A program made the position numbers and the translations under genes. The notes below the pieces were generated by a model. The model did no database searches. It was not told the DNA's origin and saw only the letters and a list, made by a program, of their open reading frames with translations. Positions 1 through 7,916 of a DNA stretch of 64,000 bases are shown piece after piece (the first letter of the stretch is position 1; every line of letters begins with the position of its first letter). This stretch comes from Candidatus Methylopumilus universalis (GTDB lineage: Bacteria > Pseudomonadota > Gammaproteobacteria > Burkholderiales > Methylophilaceae): positions 1,116,001-1,180,000 of the forward strand of contig NZ_CP040977.1 of the NCBI RefSeq assembly GCF_006364435.1, written 5' to 3'.

Positions 1-170
1 TTACCAGTCGCTAAAAATTCTTTTGCTGCCGGCGTATCAAAGAGTGCTGGATCAAGTTTAAATGTACTTCCATCTGTTGTTTTTACAAATGAAACATCAG
101 CAGATGCGATACCTGCAATTGTCATCATAGAAACTAAAAGTGATGACATGAGTACTTTTTTTACTAACAT
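1..170 (-). CDS. xoxG: XoxG-like cytochrome c, N-terminal part only
   Basis: Only the first 56 codons are inside the window; the gene runs off the left edge. It starts with ATG at 168-170 behind a good AGGAG Shine-Dalgarno. The visible part is a classical signal peptide (two Lys, then a hydrophobic run ending in GIASA, cleavage about residue 24) and the start of the mature periplasmic protein. No CXXCH haem motif is visible, so the cytochrome call rests on position: xoxF, xoxJ and a cytochrome c form the usual xox locus, in which XoxG takes electrons from the dehydrogenase. It could be another exported protein of the locus. Confidence 0.6.
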   Translation of the reverse strand, partial: MLVKKVLMSSLLVSMMTIAGIASADVSFVKTTDGSTFKLDPALFDTPAAKEFLATG

Positions 171-296
171 AATTTCTCCTAAAAATTGCGTTAATCTTGA
201 AGGGTGTTCGCTCCAAAATATAAATTCTAATAAGCTGTTTTATCTTCCAAAAAATCTAAGAAAACATACAGCAATGTTACTCATTTTTTGTTATAA

Positions 297-321
297 AGTC
301 ACCCTTTTAGAGTGACTTTTT
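297..321 (-). terminator. possible terminator hairpin after xoxJ
   Basis: An 8-bp inverted repeat (AAAGTCAC / GTGACTTT, 9-nt loop) lies just beyond the xoxJ stop and before xoxG. On the minus strand the T-rich tail is poor (TTTATAA), so it may be a weak terminator or a processing hairpin rather than a full stop of transcription. Confidence 0.4.
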
Positions 322-326
322 TAACT

Positions 327-1199
327 TTACTTACCTGTCTTATCGCCCAGAACGACTGGCACATGAGGGATGCCATAATCATCTAAAATTTTTAAAATTT
401 TAGATTGATTTCTATCAAGCGCACCTTGGACCATTTCCATGCGGTCTTTATCTTTCTTTCTAACTGCGAGAGAAATATTAAATTCTGCTTGACCCTTTTG
501 AGTGTCAAATGAATTTCGTTCAGATTTAAACGCAGGAAGCGGAACAACCACTAAAGGCTCCTTAGCTTTTTTTGCATAGTAGCCTCCTAGAGGTCCCCAT
601 ATAATAGCAACATCAATTTTTCCTGCGACTAAATCATCGATCATATGGCCTGGCGGTAAATTTAGATCTCTTTGTAATCGGTAAGGACGAGCATTCGCCA
701 TAAGATCATAATCGCGCAATGGAATGGTCGGTGGGCTTTCACCTACGATACCAATAATACCTTTTCTTAAGTCTTCCGAATTCCAATCCTTTATATTGTA
801 GTTACTTGATTTTCGATACACGAATACATAGCCAGAGCGATAATAAGGTTTGGAGGTACGTAATGTATCCACATCTGATCCCATCCCAATAATCACATCA
901 CAGCGTTGCGCATTAATCGTGTTTCTTAAATAGCCCTGACGATCGAGCCAAAATTCATAAGTCAGTTCTTTACCTAAATCTTTTGCTAAAACTTCTGCAA
1001 TTTTATTTTCAAAGCCCTCGCCTTTTTGATTTGAGTAAGGCAAATTTTCTGGGTCAGCGCACACTCTAAATTCTTTATCCGTAGGAGTTCGATATGGCAT
1101 CCCAGGTAAACCATCTTCACGGTCCTGTCCTACAGCAAACGCATTCCCTACAAAAGCTAAATTCATTACATATAAAAACATTACTATTTTTTTAAACAT
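327..1199 (-). CDS. xoxJ: XoxJ, periplasmic binding-protein-like partner of methanol dehydrogenase
   Basis: A 290-residue exported protein with an N-terminal signal peptide (cleaved near residue 22, after NAFA). The fold is that of an extracellular solute-binding protein; the segment starting FRVCADPENLPYSN is typical of the quinoprotein-dehydrogenase-associated substrate-binding-like family (MxaJ/XoxJ). Members do not import a solute but are thought to help mature or activate the PQQ dehydrogenase in the periplasm. It lies directly downstream of xoxF and upstream of the cytochrome gene, which fixes the assignment. The xoxF terminator lies between it and xoxF, so it is probably expressed at a lower level by read-through or from its own promoter. 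Confidence 0.88.
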   Translation of the reverse strand: MFKKIVMFLYVMNLAFVGNAFAVGQDREDGLPGMPYRTPTDKEFRVCADPENLPYSNQKGEGFENKIAEVLAKDLGKELTYEFWLDRQGYLRNTINAQRCDVIIGMGSDVDTLRTSKPYYRSGYVFVYRKSSNYNIKDWNSEDLRKGIIGIVGESPPTIPLRDYDLMANARPYRLQRDLNLPPGHMIDDLVAGKIDVAIIWGPLGGYYAKKAKEPLVVVPLPAFKSERNSFDTQKGQAEFNISLAVRKKDKDRMEMVQGALDRNQSKILKILDDYGIPHVPVVLGDKTGK

Positions 1200-1235
1200 T
1201 TTTTTTCCTTACCAGTTAAATATCAAGGGCCCTAT

Positions 1236-1267
1236 AAAAAAACACCCCGCTCGAAAGCGGGGTGTTT
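1236..1267 (-). terminator. rho-independent terminator of xoxF
   Basis: A perfect 12-bp stem (AAACACCCCGCT / AGCGGGGTGTTT) with a 4-nt loop is followed on the minus strand by a run of seven T. It lies 50 nt after the xoxF stop and before xoxJ. A second, weaker inverted repeat (AACTAA / TTAGTT, about 1281-1295) sits between the stop and this hairpin, so the xoxF message ends in two stacked structures. Confidence 0.9.
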
Positions 1268-1316
1268 ATAGGACATACTAACTAACAGTTAGTTCTATAA
1301 AAAATCTTTCGATTAA

Positions 1317-3191
1317 TTATAGGCTAAATACTGTTAAAGCACCGCCGCCAGGAGCAGCATTGTACTTAGTAAGTTCAGCATAACCACCAGCAGCGCCAAG
1401 AGCGTCTGTTGGGTTAGTTAAGCCAAGGTTCATTGCAACGCCAGCCCAACCACCGATGCCTGATAAAACGCCAACGTGTTGTTTGCCACCGTTTGTGTAT
1501 GTGAATGCATTACCAATCACACCTGAACCAACTTGGAATTTCCAAAGTTCTTTACCTGTCTTAGCGTCAAGAGCTTTGAACCAACGATCAAGAGTTCCGT
1601 AGAATACTAAGTCTGAAGCAGTATTTAAAGAACCACCCCAAGCTGAGAACTTCTCTTTGTTGTACCAAGCTTTTTTGTTAGTCATTGGATCATAAGCAGC
1701 AAAGCCACCCATTACACCGTCTGGACCAGCAAACATCGTTAATGTTGCACCAACCCATGGTTGACCTGCTACATACTTAGACTCAACTGGTTCGTATGTC
1801 ATACATACGTGGTTAAGTGGTGAGTAGATAAGGCCAGTCTTAGGTGAGTAAGATGCTGGTTGTTGATCTTTTGTACCCAATGCAGCTGGGCATACACCCT
1901 TAGCATTGTAGTCTTGGTGTGTAGAAGCTGTAGCTAACTTGTTAGGTACACCAGATTTTTTGTCAATGTCAGTTGCCCAGTTAACAAATGGATGTACTTT
2001 TTCTGCAGCAACTAAAACGCCGTTGTCAGCTTGCCATGTGTAAGCAAAACCGTTACGGTCATGGTGCCATGCGTATGTCTTACCACCATTGTCAAATAAG
2101 ATCACTTCGTTAATACCGTCGTAATCCCACTCGTCATGTGGAGTCATTTGCATACCCCAGCGTGCAACGCCAGTGTTTAAGTCACGAGCGAAAACAGTCA
2201 TAGACCATTTATTGTCGCCTGGACGTACATCTGGATTCCAAACTGATGGGTTACCTGTACCGTAGTACACTAAGTTTGTTTTTGGATCATATGGCCACCA
2301 GCCCCAAACAGAGCCACCACCATGTTGCCAACCATCTTTAACTGCTTGTGGTTTCAACCATGTTTTAACGCCAAGATCTTTTTCACCGCCTTTTAACTTA
2401 GCAGTATCAATTTTCTTGAATGAACCGCCTTGTTTGTTACCACCATTAACGTCTTCATAGACTGATAATGCTGAGTAAAGTGGTGTGTCTTTGTTAAAGT
2501 CTTTGCCGATTAATACTTCAGCATCAGGACCTGTTGAGTAAGCTTTCCAAGCTAACTTGCCGTCTAAAGTATAAGCTGCGATAAAGCAACGAACACCGAA
2601 TTCAGCACCAGAACAACCTGTTAAAACTTTGTCTTTAATTACGTGTGGAGCGTTTGTGTTTGTAGCACCAACTTTAGGGTCAGTGATTTTAGCGTCCCAA
2701 ATCTTTTTACCTGACTTAGCATCCAAAGCAACTAATGTACCGTCGTTTTGTTGTAAGAAGATTTTACCGTCGCCATAACCAAGACCACGTGAAACGTTGT
2801 CACAGCAGAGAACTGCTTGAACTGATGGATCTTGTTTTGGGAAGTAAGACCAAACGATTTTTTGATTGTCGTTTAAGTCAAGCGCGTAGATGTTATTTGG
2901 GAATGCTGTATGAACATACATCATGTTACCAATAACAAGCGGAGAACCTTCGTGACCACGGTTTACACCGGTTGCGAATGTCCAAGCTGCTTTAAGGTTT
3001 TTTACGTTACCTTGGTTAATTTGAGTTAATTTGCTGTAAGCCTGATTTGAGTAGTCACCGCGTGGTGCTGCCCAGTTATCAGAACTAGCAATTGCTTTTT
3101 CTTGATCAGCAGCTGCTGAAGCAATCATTGGCATTGCCACTGATAGACCAGCTACTAAACCAAGAGCTAACTTGATTTTGTTAATTTTCAT
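1317..3191 (-). CDS. xoxF: XoxF lanthanide-dependent methanol dehydrogenase, large subunit
   Basis: PQQ-dependent periplasmic enzyme that oxidises methanol to formaldehyde (or formate); 624 residues from the chosen start. I start at ATG 3189-3191 because a GGAG site lies 6 nt ahead; the in-frame ATG four codons upstream overlaps that site. A signal peptide ends near residue 26 (ASA). The adjacent cysteine pair (CC, about 129-130) that forms the vicinal disulfide ring over PQQ is present. The active-site segment reads DEWDYDG: the catalytic Asp (about 356) is followed two residues later by a second Asp (about 358), the residue that separates lanthanide-binding XoxF from calcium-binding MxaF. 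Tryptophan-docking repeats of the eight-bladed propeller are visible. The clade (XoxF4 in this family) is inferred from taxonomy. It has its own promoter and terminator, consistent with very high expression. Confidence 0.96.
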   Translation of the reverse strand: MKINKIKLALGLVAGLSVAMPMIASAAADQEKAIASSDNWAAPRGDYSNQAYSKLTQINQGNVKNLKAAWTFATGVNRGHEGSPLVIGNMMYVHTAFPNNIYALDLNDNQKIVWSYFPKQDPSVQAVLCCDNVSRGLGYGDGKIFLQQNDGTLVALDAKSGKKIWDAKITDPKVGATNTNAPHVIKDKVLTGCSGAEFGVRCFIAAYTLDGKLAWKAYSTGPDAEVLIGKDFNKDTPLYSALSVYEDVNGGNKQGGSFKKIDTAKLKGGEKDLGVKTWLKPQAVKDGWQHGGGSVWGWWPYDPKTNLVYYGTGNPSVWNPDVRPGDNKWSMTVFARDLNTGVARWGMQMTPHDEWDYDGINEVILFDNGGKTYAWHHDRNGFAYTWQADNGVLVAAEKVHPFVNWATDIDKKSGVPNKLATASTHQDYNAKGVCPAALGTKDQQPASYSPKTGLIYSPLNHVCMTYEPVESKYVAGQPWVGATLTMFAGPDGVMGGFAAYDPMTNKKAWYNKEKFSAWGGSLNTASDLVFYGTLDRWFKALDAKTGKELWKFQVGSGVIGNAFTYTNGGKQHVGVLSGIGGWAGVAMNLGLTNPTDALGAAGGYAELTKYNAAPGGGALTVFSL

Positions 3192-3243
3192 ATAAATCTC
3201 CATAGTTTTTACTAAGGGTTTTAAAAGAAGTAAACTCTCTTGT

Positions 3244-3262
3244 CACTTTAAATTTTAAAGTG
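3244..3262. repeat. 19-nt palindrome in the xoxF 5' leader
   Basis: A perfect inverted repeat (CACTTTAAA, one base, TTTAAAGTG) lies inside the predicted xoxF leader, about 55 nt before the start codon. A related sequence, CTTTAAAG, recurs at 3268-3275. As RNA it would form a 9-bp A/U-rich hairpin, which could stabilise the message or control translation. No known riboswitch class is recognised. Confidence 0.5.
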
Positions 3263-3304
3263 TTTCGCTTTAAAGACTCTAAGGTGCTTCGAAGGCTTAC
3301 TTTC

Positions 3305-3324
3305 AGCACAATTTGACTTGTGCT
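3305..3324. promoter_or_regulatory. inverted repeat at the predicted xoxF transcription start
   Basis: AGCACAA and TTGTGCT form a perfect 7-bp dyad with a 6-nt centre. It begins 9 nt downstream of the predicted -10 box of xoxF, so it covers roughly +1 to +20. It is either an operator for a repressor-type regulator or the first hairpin of the transcript. The regulator is unknown. Confidence 0.5.
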
Positions 3325-3332
3325 TGAATAGT

Positions 3333-3361
3333 AATATATGCCTCTTTTTTTTAAATTGCAA
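3333..3361 (-). promoter_or_regulatory. predicted sigma-70 promoter of xoxF
   Basis: On the minus strand there is a -35 box TTGCAA (3356-3361), a 17-nt spacer and a -10 box TATATT (3333-3338). Transcription would start near 3325 and leave a leader of about 134 nt before the xoxF ATG. The fit to the consensus is good and no better candidate lies in the 270-nt gap. Confidence 0.6.
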
Positions 3362-3430
3362 CAATTTAGTTACAATTTGTTAACACTTTTTTGTGGCTTT
3401 TTTGACAAAAAACCTGATTTCAGCAATTTT

Positions 3431-3439
3431 TGTTAAAAT
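3431..3439 (+). promoter_or_regulatory. possible extended -10 promoter for pip
   Basis: TG, one base, then TAAAAT forms an extended -10 element 37 nt before the pip start codon. No convincing -35 box is present, which is tolerable for an extended -10 promoter. It is divergent from the xoxF promoter. Confidence 0.4.
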
Positions 3440-3475
3440 AGCTAATAAAATCAATAAGAAAGACAAAAATTTCCT

Positions 3476-4441
3476 ATGCCAACTGACTCTTTATATACCT
3501 TATATCCAGAGATATCCCCCTATCATGCCACTTGGATAGATCGACCTCATGGGCACAAAGTGTATGTCGAGCTTTCAGGAAATCCTCATGGAAAACCGAT
3601 TATTTTCCTCCATGGCGGGCCTGGAGGCGGGACTAACCCAAAACAGCGTCAGTTTTTTGACCCTAAGCACTATCAAATCATTCTTTTTGATCAAAGAGGG
3701 TGTGGTCAAAGTAAACCTTTAGGTGAAGTTAATGGCAATACCACGGCAGATCTTATATCTGACATGGAAGCCATTCGTGAACATCTTCATATTAAGCAAT
3801 GGATTATTTTTGGTGGGTCCTGGGGCAGCGCTCTAGCGCTAGCATACGCCACTCAATACTCACAAACTATCAAAGCACTTATATTACGAGGCATCTTCTT
3901 AAGTCGGATAAGTGAACTTGATTGGTTTCTAGATGAGGTTAAAGCTTTTTTTCCGGAAGCACATCGAACACTTCTTCATTACTTGCCAGAGCATCAACGT
4001 GATGATCTTATAAAAAATTATAGTGCGCTTGTATTTTCAAACGATATAAAAATAAGCGGATCTGCTTCTATTGCTTGGAATCGATTCGAAGGTGGTCTTT
4101 TGAAATTACTACCTCAAGTAGAAGAAAATAAAACGCTCACCGATGAAGATATACAAAATGAAATTGCACGCGCACGTGTTCAACTTCATTACATCAAAGA
4201 CAAATGTTTTATTGATGGGAAAAAGATATTAGAAGAAGTTAAAAAATTAAAAGATATTCCGACGACCATCATTCAAGGGCGCTACGATATGGTATGTCCA
4301 CCGATCACGGCTTACGAACTTCATCAGCATATGCCTCATGCCAATTTTATTATGGTGCCTGATGCAGGACACTCTGCGTCTGAGACATCTATGACGCATG
4401 AACTCATCAAAGCTACAAATAGCTACAGAACATTATCGTAA
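3476..4441 (+). CDS. pip: proline iminopeptidase (prolyl aminopeptidase)
   Basis: Cytoplasmic alpha/beta-hydrolase of the S33 peptidase family that removes N-terminal proline from peptides; 321 residues, normal for the family. The oxyanion-hole motif HGGPGGG lies near residue 46 and the nucleophile elbow GGSWGS near residue 112. The catalytic Asp is in the GRYDMVCP segment and the His in DAGHSAS near the C-terminus. The start is the first ATG after a short divergent promoter region. The stop overlaps the start of the next gene by one base (TAATG), so the two are probably translationally coupled. Confidence 0.9.
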   Translation: MPTDSLYTLYPEISPYHATWIDRPHGHKVYVELSGNPHGKPIIFLHGGPGGGTNPKQRQFFDPKHYQIILFDQRGCGQSKPLGEVNGNTTADLISDMEAIREHLHIKQWIIFGGSWGSALALAYATQYSQTIKALILRGIFLSRISELDWFLDEVKAFFPEAHRTLLHYLPEHQRDDLIKNYSALVFSNDIKISGSASIAWNRFEGGLLKLLPQVEENKTLTDEDIQNEIARARVQLHYIKDKCFIDGKKILEEVKKLKDIPTTIIQGRYDMVCPPITAYELHQHMPHANFIMVPDAGHSASETSMTHELIKATNSYRTLS

Positions 4442-5679
4442 TGATCAAACTTCACCCTCTTTTTAAAAATCTTTATCAAAAAAAAGATGAATCACTTCCT
4501 GTTTTTATGATGAAAGAAACATTAGCAGGTTGTAAACGACACAATGTGTTTGGTTTAACTGCATCTCTTTCTTTTTTCTCTCTCTTTGCTTTAATCCCAA
4601 TGATCCTTCTCATTTTCTTTTTCTTAAGTCATTGGTTAGTCAATTCAGAATTTGCCTTAGGAAAATTAGCACTTCTCACCAGCAATCTTTTGCCGCAAAT
4701 AAGTAAAAAAATTATGCTTGAAGTATTCAAGATATCAAGCCATACCAAAGCATGGGGAATCTTAGGTACCCTTATTCTATTGTGGGCAGCAACACCTCTC
4801 ACAAGTTCACTTCGCGCCAGCCTTCTTATTATTTCAGCCACTGAAGAAAATCCATCATTTTTAAAAAGTAAGATTCGAGATATCGTCGCTATCATTGGCA
4901 TTCTTTTTCTTTTCTTTCTTTTCACGCTATCAGGCATGATCATGCAAAAAACGGCCGTCTTTTTTAGTGAATATTTAAGCTTTGTTAATTCACAAATGAT
5001 TTATTTTATGAGTTCATTTTCGTTTGTTGTTTTATCGCTGTCTCTTTTTAATCGATTTTTCTTCCCCATTAAGGTAGACGTAAAACATATTATTTTAGGT
5101 TCGTTACTGACAGCTTTTTTTTGGCTTCTGCTCCGCTCAACGTTCGATATCTTTTTATCTTTAAGTCATTCATACGGCACCTTCTTTGGCGGGATGCGCA
5201 ATCTTTTCATTTCACTCATCTGGTTATATCTGAATATTGCCTCTTATTTAATCGGTGTAGAGTTAATGGCGACACTTCACAAAAAAGATATGCTGTTATT
5301 AAAAAAATTATTTGACGACTCAATTCCCCTTTCAAGCTCTTTCATTCATTATCTTGCTTCACGTTACGGAAAAATATATAAGCAAAATGCAATGATTTTT
5401 GAGCAAGGCAATCGCGAACATAATGTGTATTTCATTGTTCAAGGCTCAGTCAATTTAATTCAAGACGGTCGAGTGATACGCTCTTTAAAAGCGCATGAAT
5501 ATTTTGGTGAAATGGCAGTCTTAAATGAAACTCCAACCATTGCTTCCGCGATGTCAACCTCTAACGAATCTGAAATCATTGCGATTCCAAAAGTACATCT
5601 TGAAATGATGCTCGCTGATGAACCTAAAGTAGCGATGAAATTTTTAAGAAAAATGTCTTTGCGATTGCAACAACGCTAA
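4441..5679 (+). CDS. YihY/BrkB-family membrane protein fused to a cyclic-nucleotide-binding-like domain
   Basis: A 412-residue protein with two parts. Residues 1 to about 280 are a polytopic YihY/BrkB (formerly 'ribonuclease BN') inner-membrane domain with about six hydrophobic helices; its function is not established. Residues about 305-412 form a cNMP-type beta-barrel (IFEQGN, IVQGSV, FGEM at 355-358). The arginine that normally follows FGE by about nine residues and grips the cyclic phosphate is replaced (PTIAS), so classical cAMP binding is doubtful. The gene is coupled to pip by a 1-nt overlap and converges on the next gene with overlapping stop codons. Confidence 0.82.
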   Translation: MIKLHPLFKNLYQKKDESLPVFMMKETLAGCKRHNVFGLTASLSFFSLFALIPMILLIFFFLSHWLVNSEFALGKLALLTSNLLPQISKKIMLEVFKISSHTKAWGILGTLILLWAATPLTSSLRASLLIISATEENPSFLKSKIRDIVAIIGILFLFFLFTLSGMIMQKTAVFFSEYLSFVNSQMIYFMSSFSFVVLSLSLFNRFFFPIKVDVKHIILGSLLTAFFWLLLRSTFDIFLSLSHSYGTFFGGMRNLFISLIWLYLNIASYLIGVELMATLHKKDMLLLKKLFDDSIPLSSSFIHYLASRYGKIYKQNAMIFEQGNREHNVYFIVQGSVNLIQDGRVIRSLKAHEYFGEMAVLNETPTIASAMSTSNESEIIAIPKVHLEMMLADEPKVAMKFLRKMSLRLQQR

Positions 5680-7259
5680 AAGTTTGCAGGTTTTAAATCA
5701 AAAGCAATACAAATTCTTTCTTCATTAGAACTAAAAGGTATCGTTCGATGAAAAACAGAAGATGGGAAGAAAACAACATCACCGACTTGAGGTAGGTATA
5801 GTTTTTTTTCAAAGTCATCATGCATTCTCGGATAATCATCGCCATCTACACTTAATTCAATACCACCTTCATCAGGATGTTTTTTTTGTTGTGGAATCGA
5901 TAAGTAAACAGCTCCGCTGATCCAGCCTTCCTCATGAATATGTGATGAAAGATGTCCGCCTGTTTGCATTTTGACAAACCATGAACTACTAAACTCAATC
6001 GTTTTTGGAAAAGCCTTAATGAACATTGAATCTTCATGCTTATAGTGGTCATAGTATTTTTTAATAAGCAATGTAATTTCTTGTGCCAATCTTTTAAATG
6101 AAGATTCTTTTCTTTTAAAAAGATTGCCTGATGATTGAGTGCCATTCACCAAACGACTTTGCATTCGCTCTGAAATATCAGCTTCATTAATATCACTTAA
6201 AAGTGATTGTAATAAGTTGTCCTTAGGATCTTTTAATGCATCTACTTGACCGTGAAACGTAAAATGGAGTGGGTCTGGACAAAAATTATACTCATCTTTT
6301 TTGTGAAAGTTTTTTGCAAAGTGGGTTGAGAGAGTTGCTAAAAGTGGGGAGGTATTTTTTTTGACCATCGCGACACTTAATTCTTTTTCGAACGTATCAA
6401 ATTGTTTTGTCTTGTATAAACAATAGAGAGCTCGCTCCTCCCAGTCGTTTAATTGAGAGGCTTTATAAAACTCATAGGCATCTTGAAATTTTTTATTGTC
6501 ATGAAGGAATGTTGCAAGATTGTAATTAGCGATTGGGTTTTCTGGGTCAATTGATACAGCTTCCCTTAACCAGTGATTTGCTTCCGCAATTTCGCCTTGG
6601 TGCCATAACGCATCGCCGATGACTGAGCAAACTTCCGCATCCTGCGGATTCTTCTCTAACGCTTTTCGGTAAGATTGAATCGCCTCTTCCAAATGGCCTT
6701 GATTGCGATAGGCATTGCCTAAATTAAAATGACCTCGTGCGTGATCTTGGATTTTAAGTGACTGCTTAAAAGACTGAATGGCTTGATCAAATTCACCTTG
6801 CACCAGATAGACAGCGCCTACACTACCATGTGCCTCATAGAATCCTGGCTCTAATTCGATCGCTCTTTGATAAGCACTTAAAGCTTTGTCATATTCTGAT
6901 TGGCTTTGGTATGCAATACCAAGATTAAAGTAAGCTACGACTAGATCAGGTTTAATCTGTATTGCTTTTTGATAGTGAAGAATTGCATCTTCACTATCAC
7001 CCATTTGGTATAAGACTGAACCTAAATTAAATTGCATCTCTGCAAATTGAGGTTGAATTTTTAAAATATTGCGATAAGTCTCTGCCGCCTCTTTGAATTT
7101 TTTTTGCGCCTCTAGAGATACACCTAAGACATTATGCAAAATTATTTCTTGCGGAAAATCTTCCAATAAAGCTTTCGCTTTTTTTTCTGCTAAGGCGAAT
7201 TGACTGGATTGGTGAAGTTGAATTAAATCATTCGCATCTGATGATTTAAAAAGCTTCAT
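5676..7259 (-). CDS. TPR protein with C-terminal putative 2OG-Fe(II) oxygenase
   Basis: A 527-residue protein with no signal peptide. Residues about 5-290 are tandem 34-residue tetratricopeptide repeats (roughly seven or eight; YFNLGIAYQSQ and GHFNLGNAYRNQG are typical). The C-terminal ~200 residues match the small TPR-linked putative 2OG-Fe(II) oxygenase family: HIHEEGWISG supplies the first metal ligand, GDVVFFPSS is the jelly-roll turn, and FHRTIPF...ERI gives the distal His and the 2-oxoglutarate-binding Arg. The reaction is probably hydroxylation of a protein or small substrate, but the substrate is unknown. It lies 11 nt after yqhA and is probably co-transcribed. Its stop overlaps the convergent YihY-cNMP gene by 4 nt. 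Confidence 0.82.
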   Translation of the reverse strand: MKLFKSSDANDLIQLHQSSQFALAEKKAKALLEDFPQEIILHNVLGVSLEAQKKFKEAAETYRNILKIQPQFAEMQFNLGSVLYQMGDSEDAILHYQKAIQIKPDLVVAYFNLGIAYQSQSEYDKALSAYQRAIELEPGFYEAHGSVGAVYLVQGEFDQAIQSFKQSLKIQDHARGHFNLGNAYRNQGHLEEAIQSYRKALEKNPQDAEVCSVIGDALWHQGEIAEANHWLREAVSIDPENPIANYNLATFLHDNKKFQDAYEFYKASQLNDWEERALYCLYKTKQFDTFEKELSVAMVKKNTSPLLATLSTHFAKNFHKKDEYNFCPDPLHFTFHGQVDALKDPKDNLLQSLLSDINEADISERMQSRLVNGTQSSGNLFKRKESSFKRLAQEITLLIKKYYDHYKHEDSMFIKAFPKTIEFSSSWFVKMQTGGHLSSHIHEEGWISGAVYLSIPQQKKHPDEGGIELSVDGDDYPRMHDDFEKKLYLPQVGDVVFFPSSVFHRTIPFSSNEERICIAFDLKPANF

Positions 7260-7270
7260 ATTAATCTTGT

Positions 7271-7789
7271 TTAATGATGCGGTGTATCTTCTGCAATTTT
7301 ATCCATAATCGCAAAAAGAACGCCTGAAATAATAAAGGTCATATGAATCCCTACCATCCAAGCCATTTGCGTATTCGTTAATATCTGGCCTGGTGTAGAT
7401 GCATGCATAAAAGCTTTTAAAAGATCAATCGCTGAAATAGCTACAATGGATCCAATTAATTTAAGCTTTAGTCCTGAATAATCCACTTTACCCATCCAAT
7501 GCGGTTTATCTTCATGGTTATCTACATCAATTTTAGATACAAAATTTTCATAGCCACTAAAAATAACCATAATGAGAAGATTGGCCACAAGCGTCATATC
7601 AACTAAAGCAAGTATAGACAAAACGATTTCTCGTTCTGGCGTGTCAACGACTGTCATGACTATATGAAAAAATTCTTGTCCAAATTTTACAAACAAACAT
7701 AAGAGACCACCTACTAAACCTAAATACATAGGTGCCAGTATCCAGCGACTCTTAAATACAACTTTCTCTAAAATTTCTTCAGTTTTCAT
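7271..7789 (-). CDS. yqhA: YqhA family (UPF0114) inner-membrane protein
   Basis: A 172-residue integral membrane protein with about four hydrophobic helices. The N-terminal FKSRWILAPMYLGL segment is the hallmark of the YqhA/UPF0114 family, and the length is normal. No biochemical function is established; it acts in the cytoplasmic membrane. It is the first gene of a two-gene unit with the TPR/oxygenase protein. Upstream it faces a RodZ-like gene across a 127-nt gap that holds a long inverted repeat. Confidence 0.87.
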   Translation of the reverse strand: MKTEEILEKVVFKSRWILAPMYLGLVGGLLCLFVKFGQEFFHIVMTVVDTPEREIVLSILALVDMTLVANLLIMVIFSGYENFVSKIDVDNHEDKPHWMGKVDYSGLKLKLIGSIVAISAIDLLKAFMHASTPGQILTNTQMAWMVGIHMTFIISGVLFAIMDKIAEDTPHH

Positions 7790-7827
7790 GCAAGCTCCAC
7801 AGGTTGTCGTTAATTGGATAAATCATA

Positions 7828-7861
7828 TCATTACTCAGATATTGATATCTTTGAGTAATGA
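7828..7861. repeat. 34-nt inverted repeat between divergent yqhA and rodZ-like genes
   Basis: Outer arms TCATTACTCA / TGAGTAATGA are perfect over 10 bp. They enclose inner arms GATAT / ATATC, with a 2-nt bulge. The element lies midway in the divergent promoter region, so it may be a shared operator. No T-run follows on either strand, which argues against a terminator. Confidence 0.6.
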
Positions 7862-7916
7862 TTGAAAAATACTACTATTAGGATACTATTTTATCTTTAC
7901 TTTCGTAAGTCATGTA

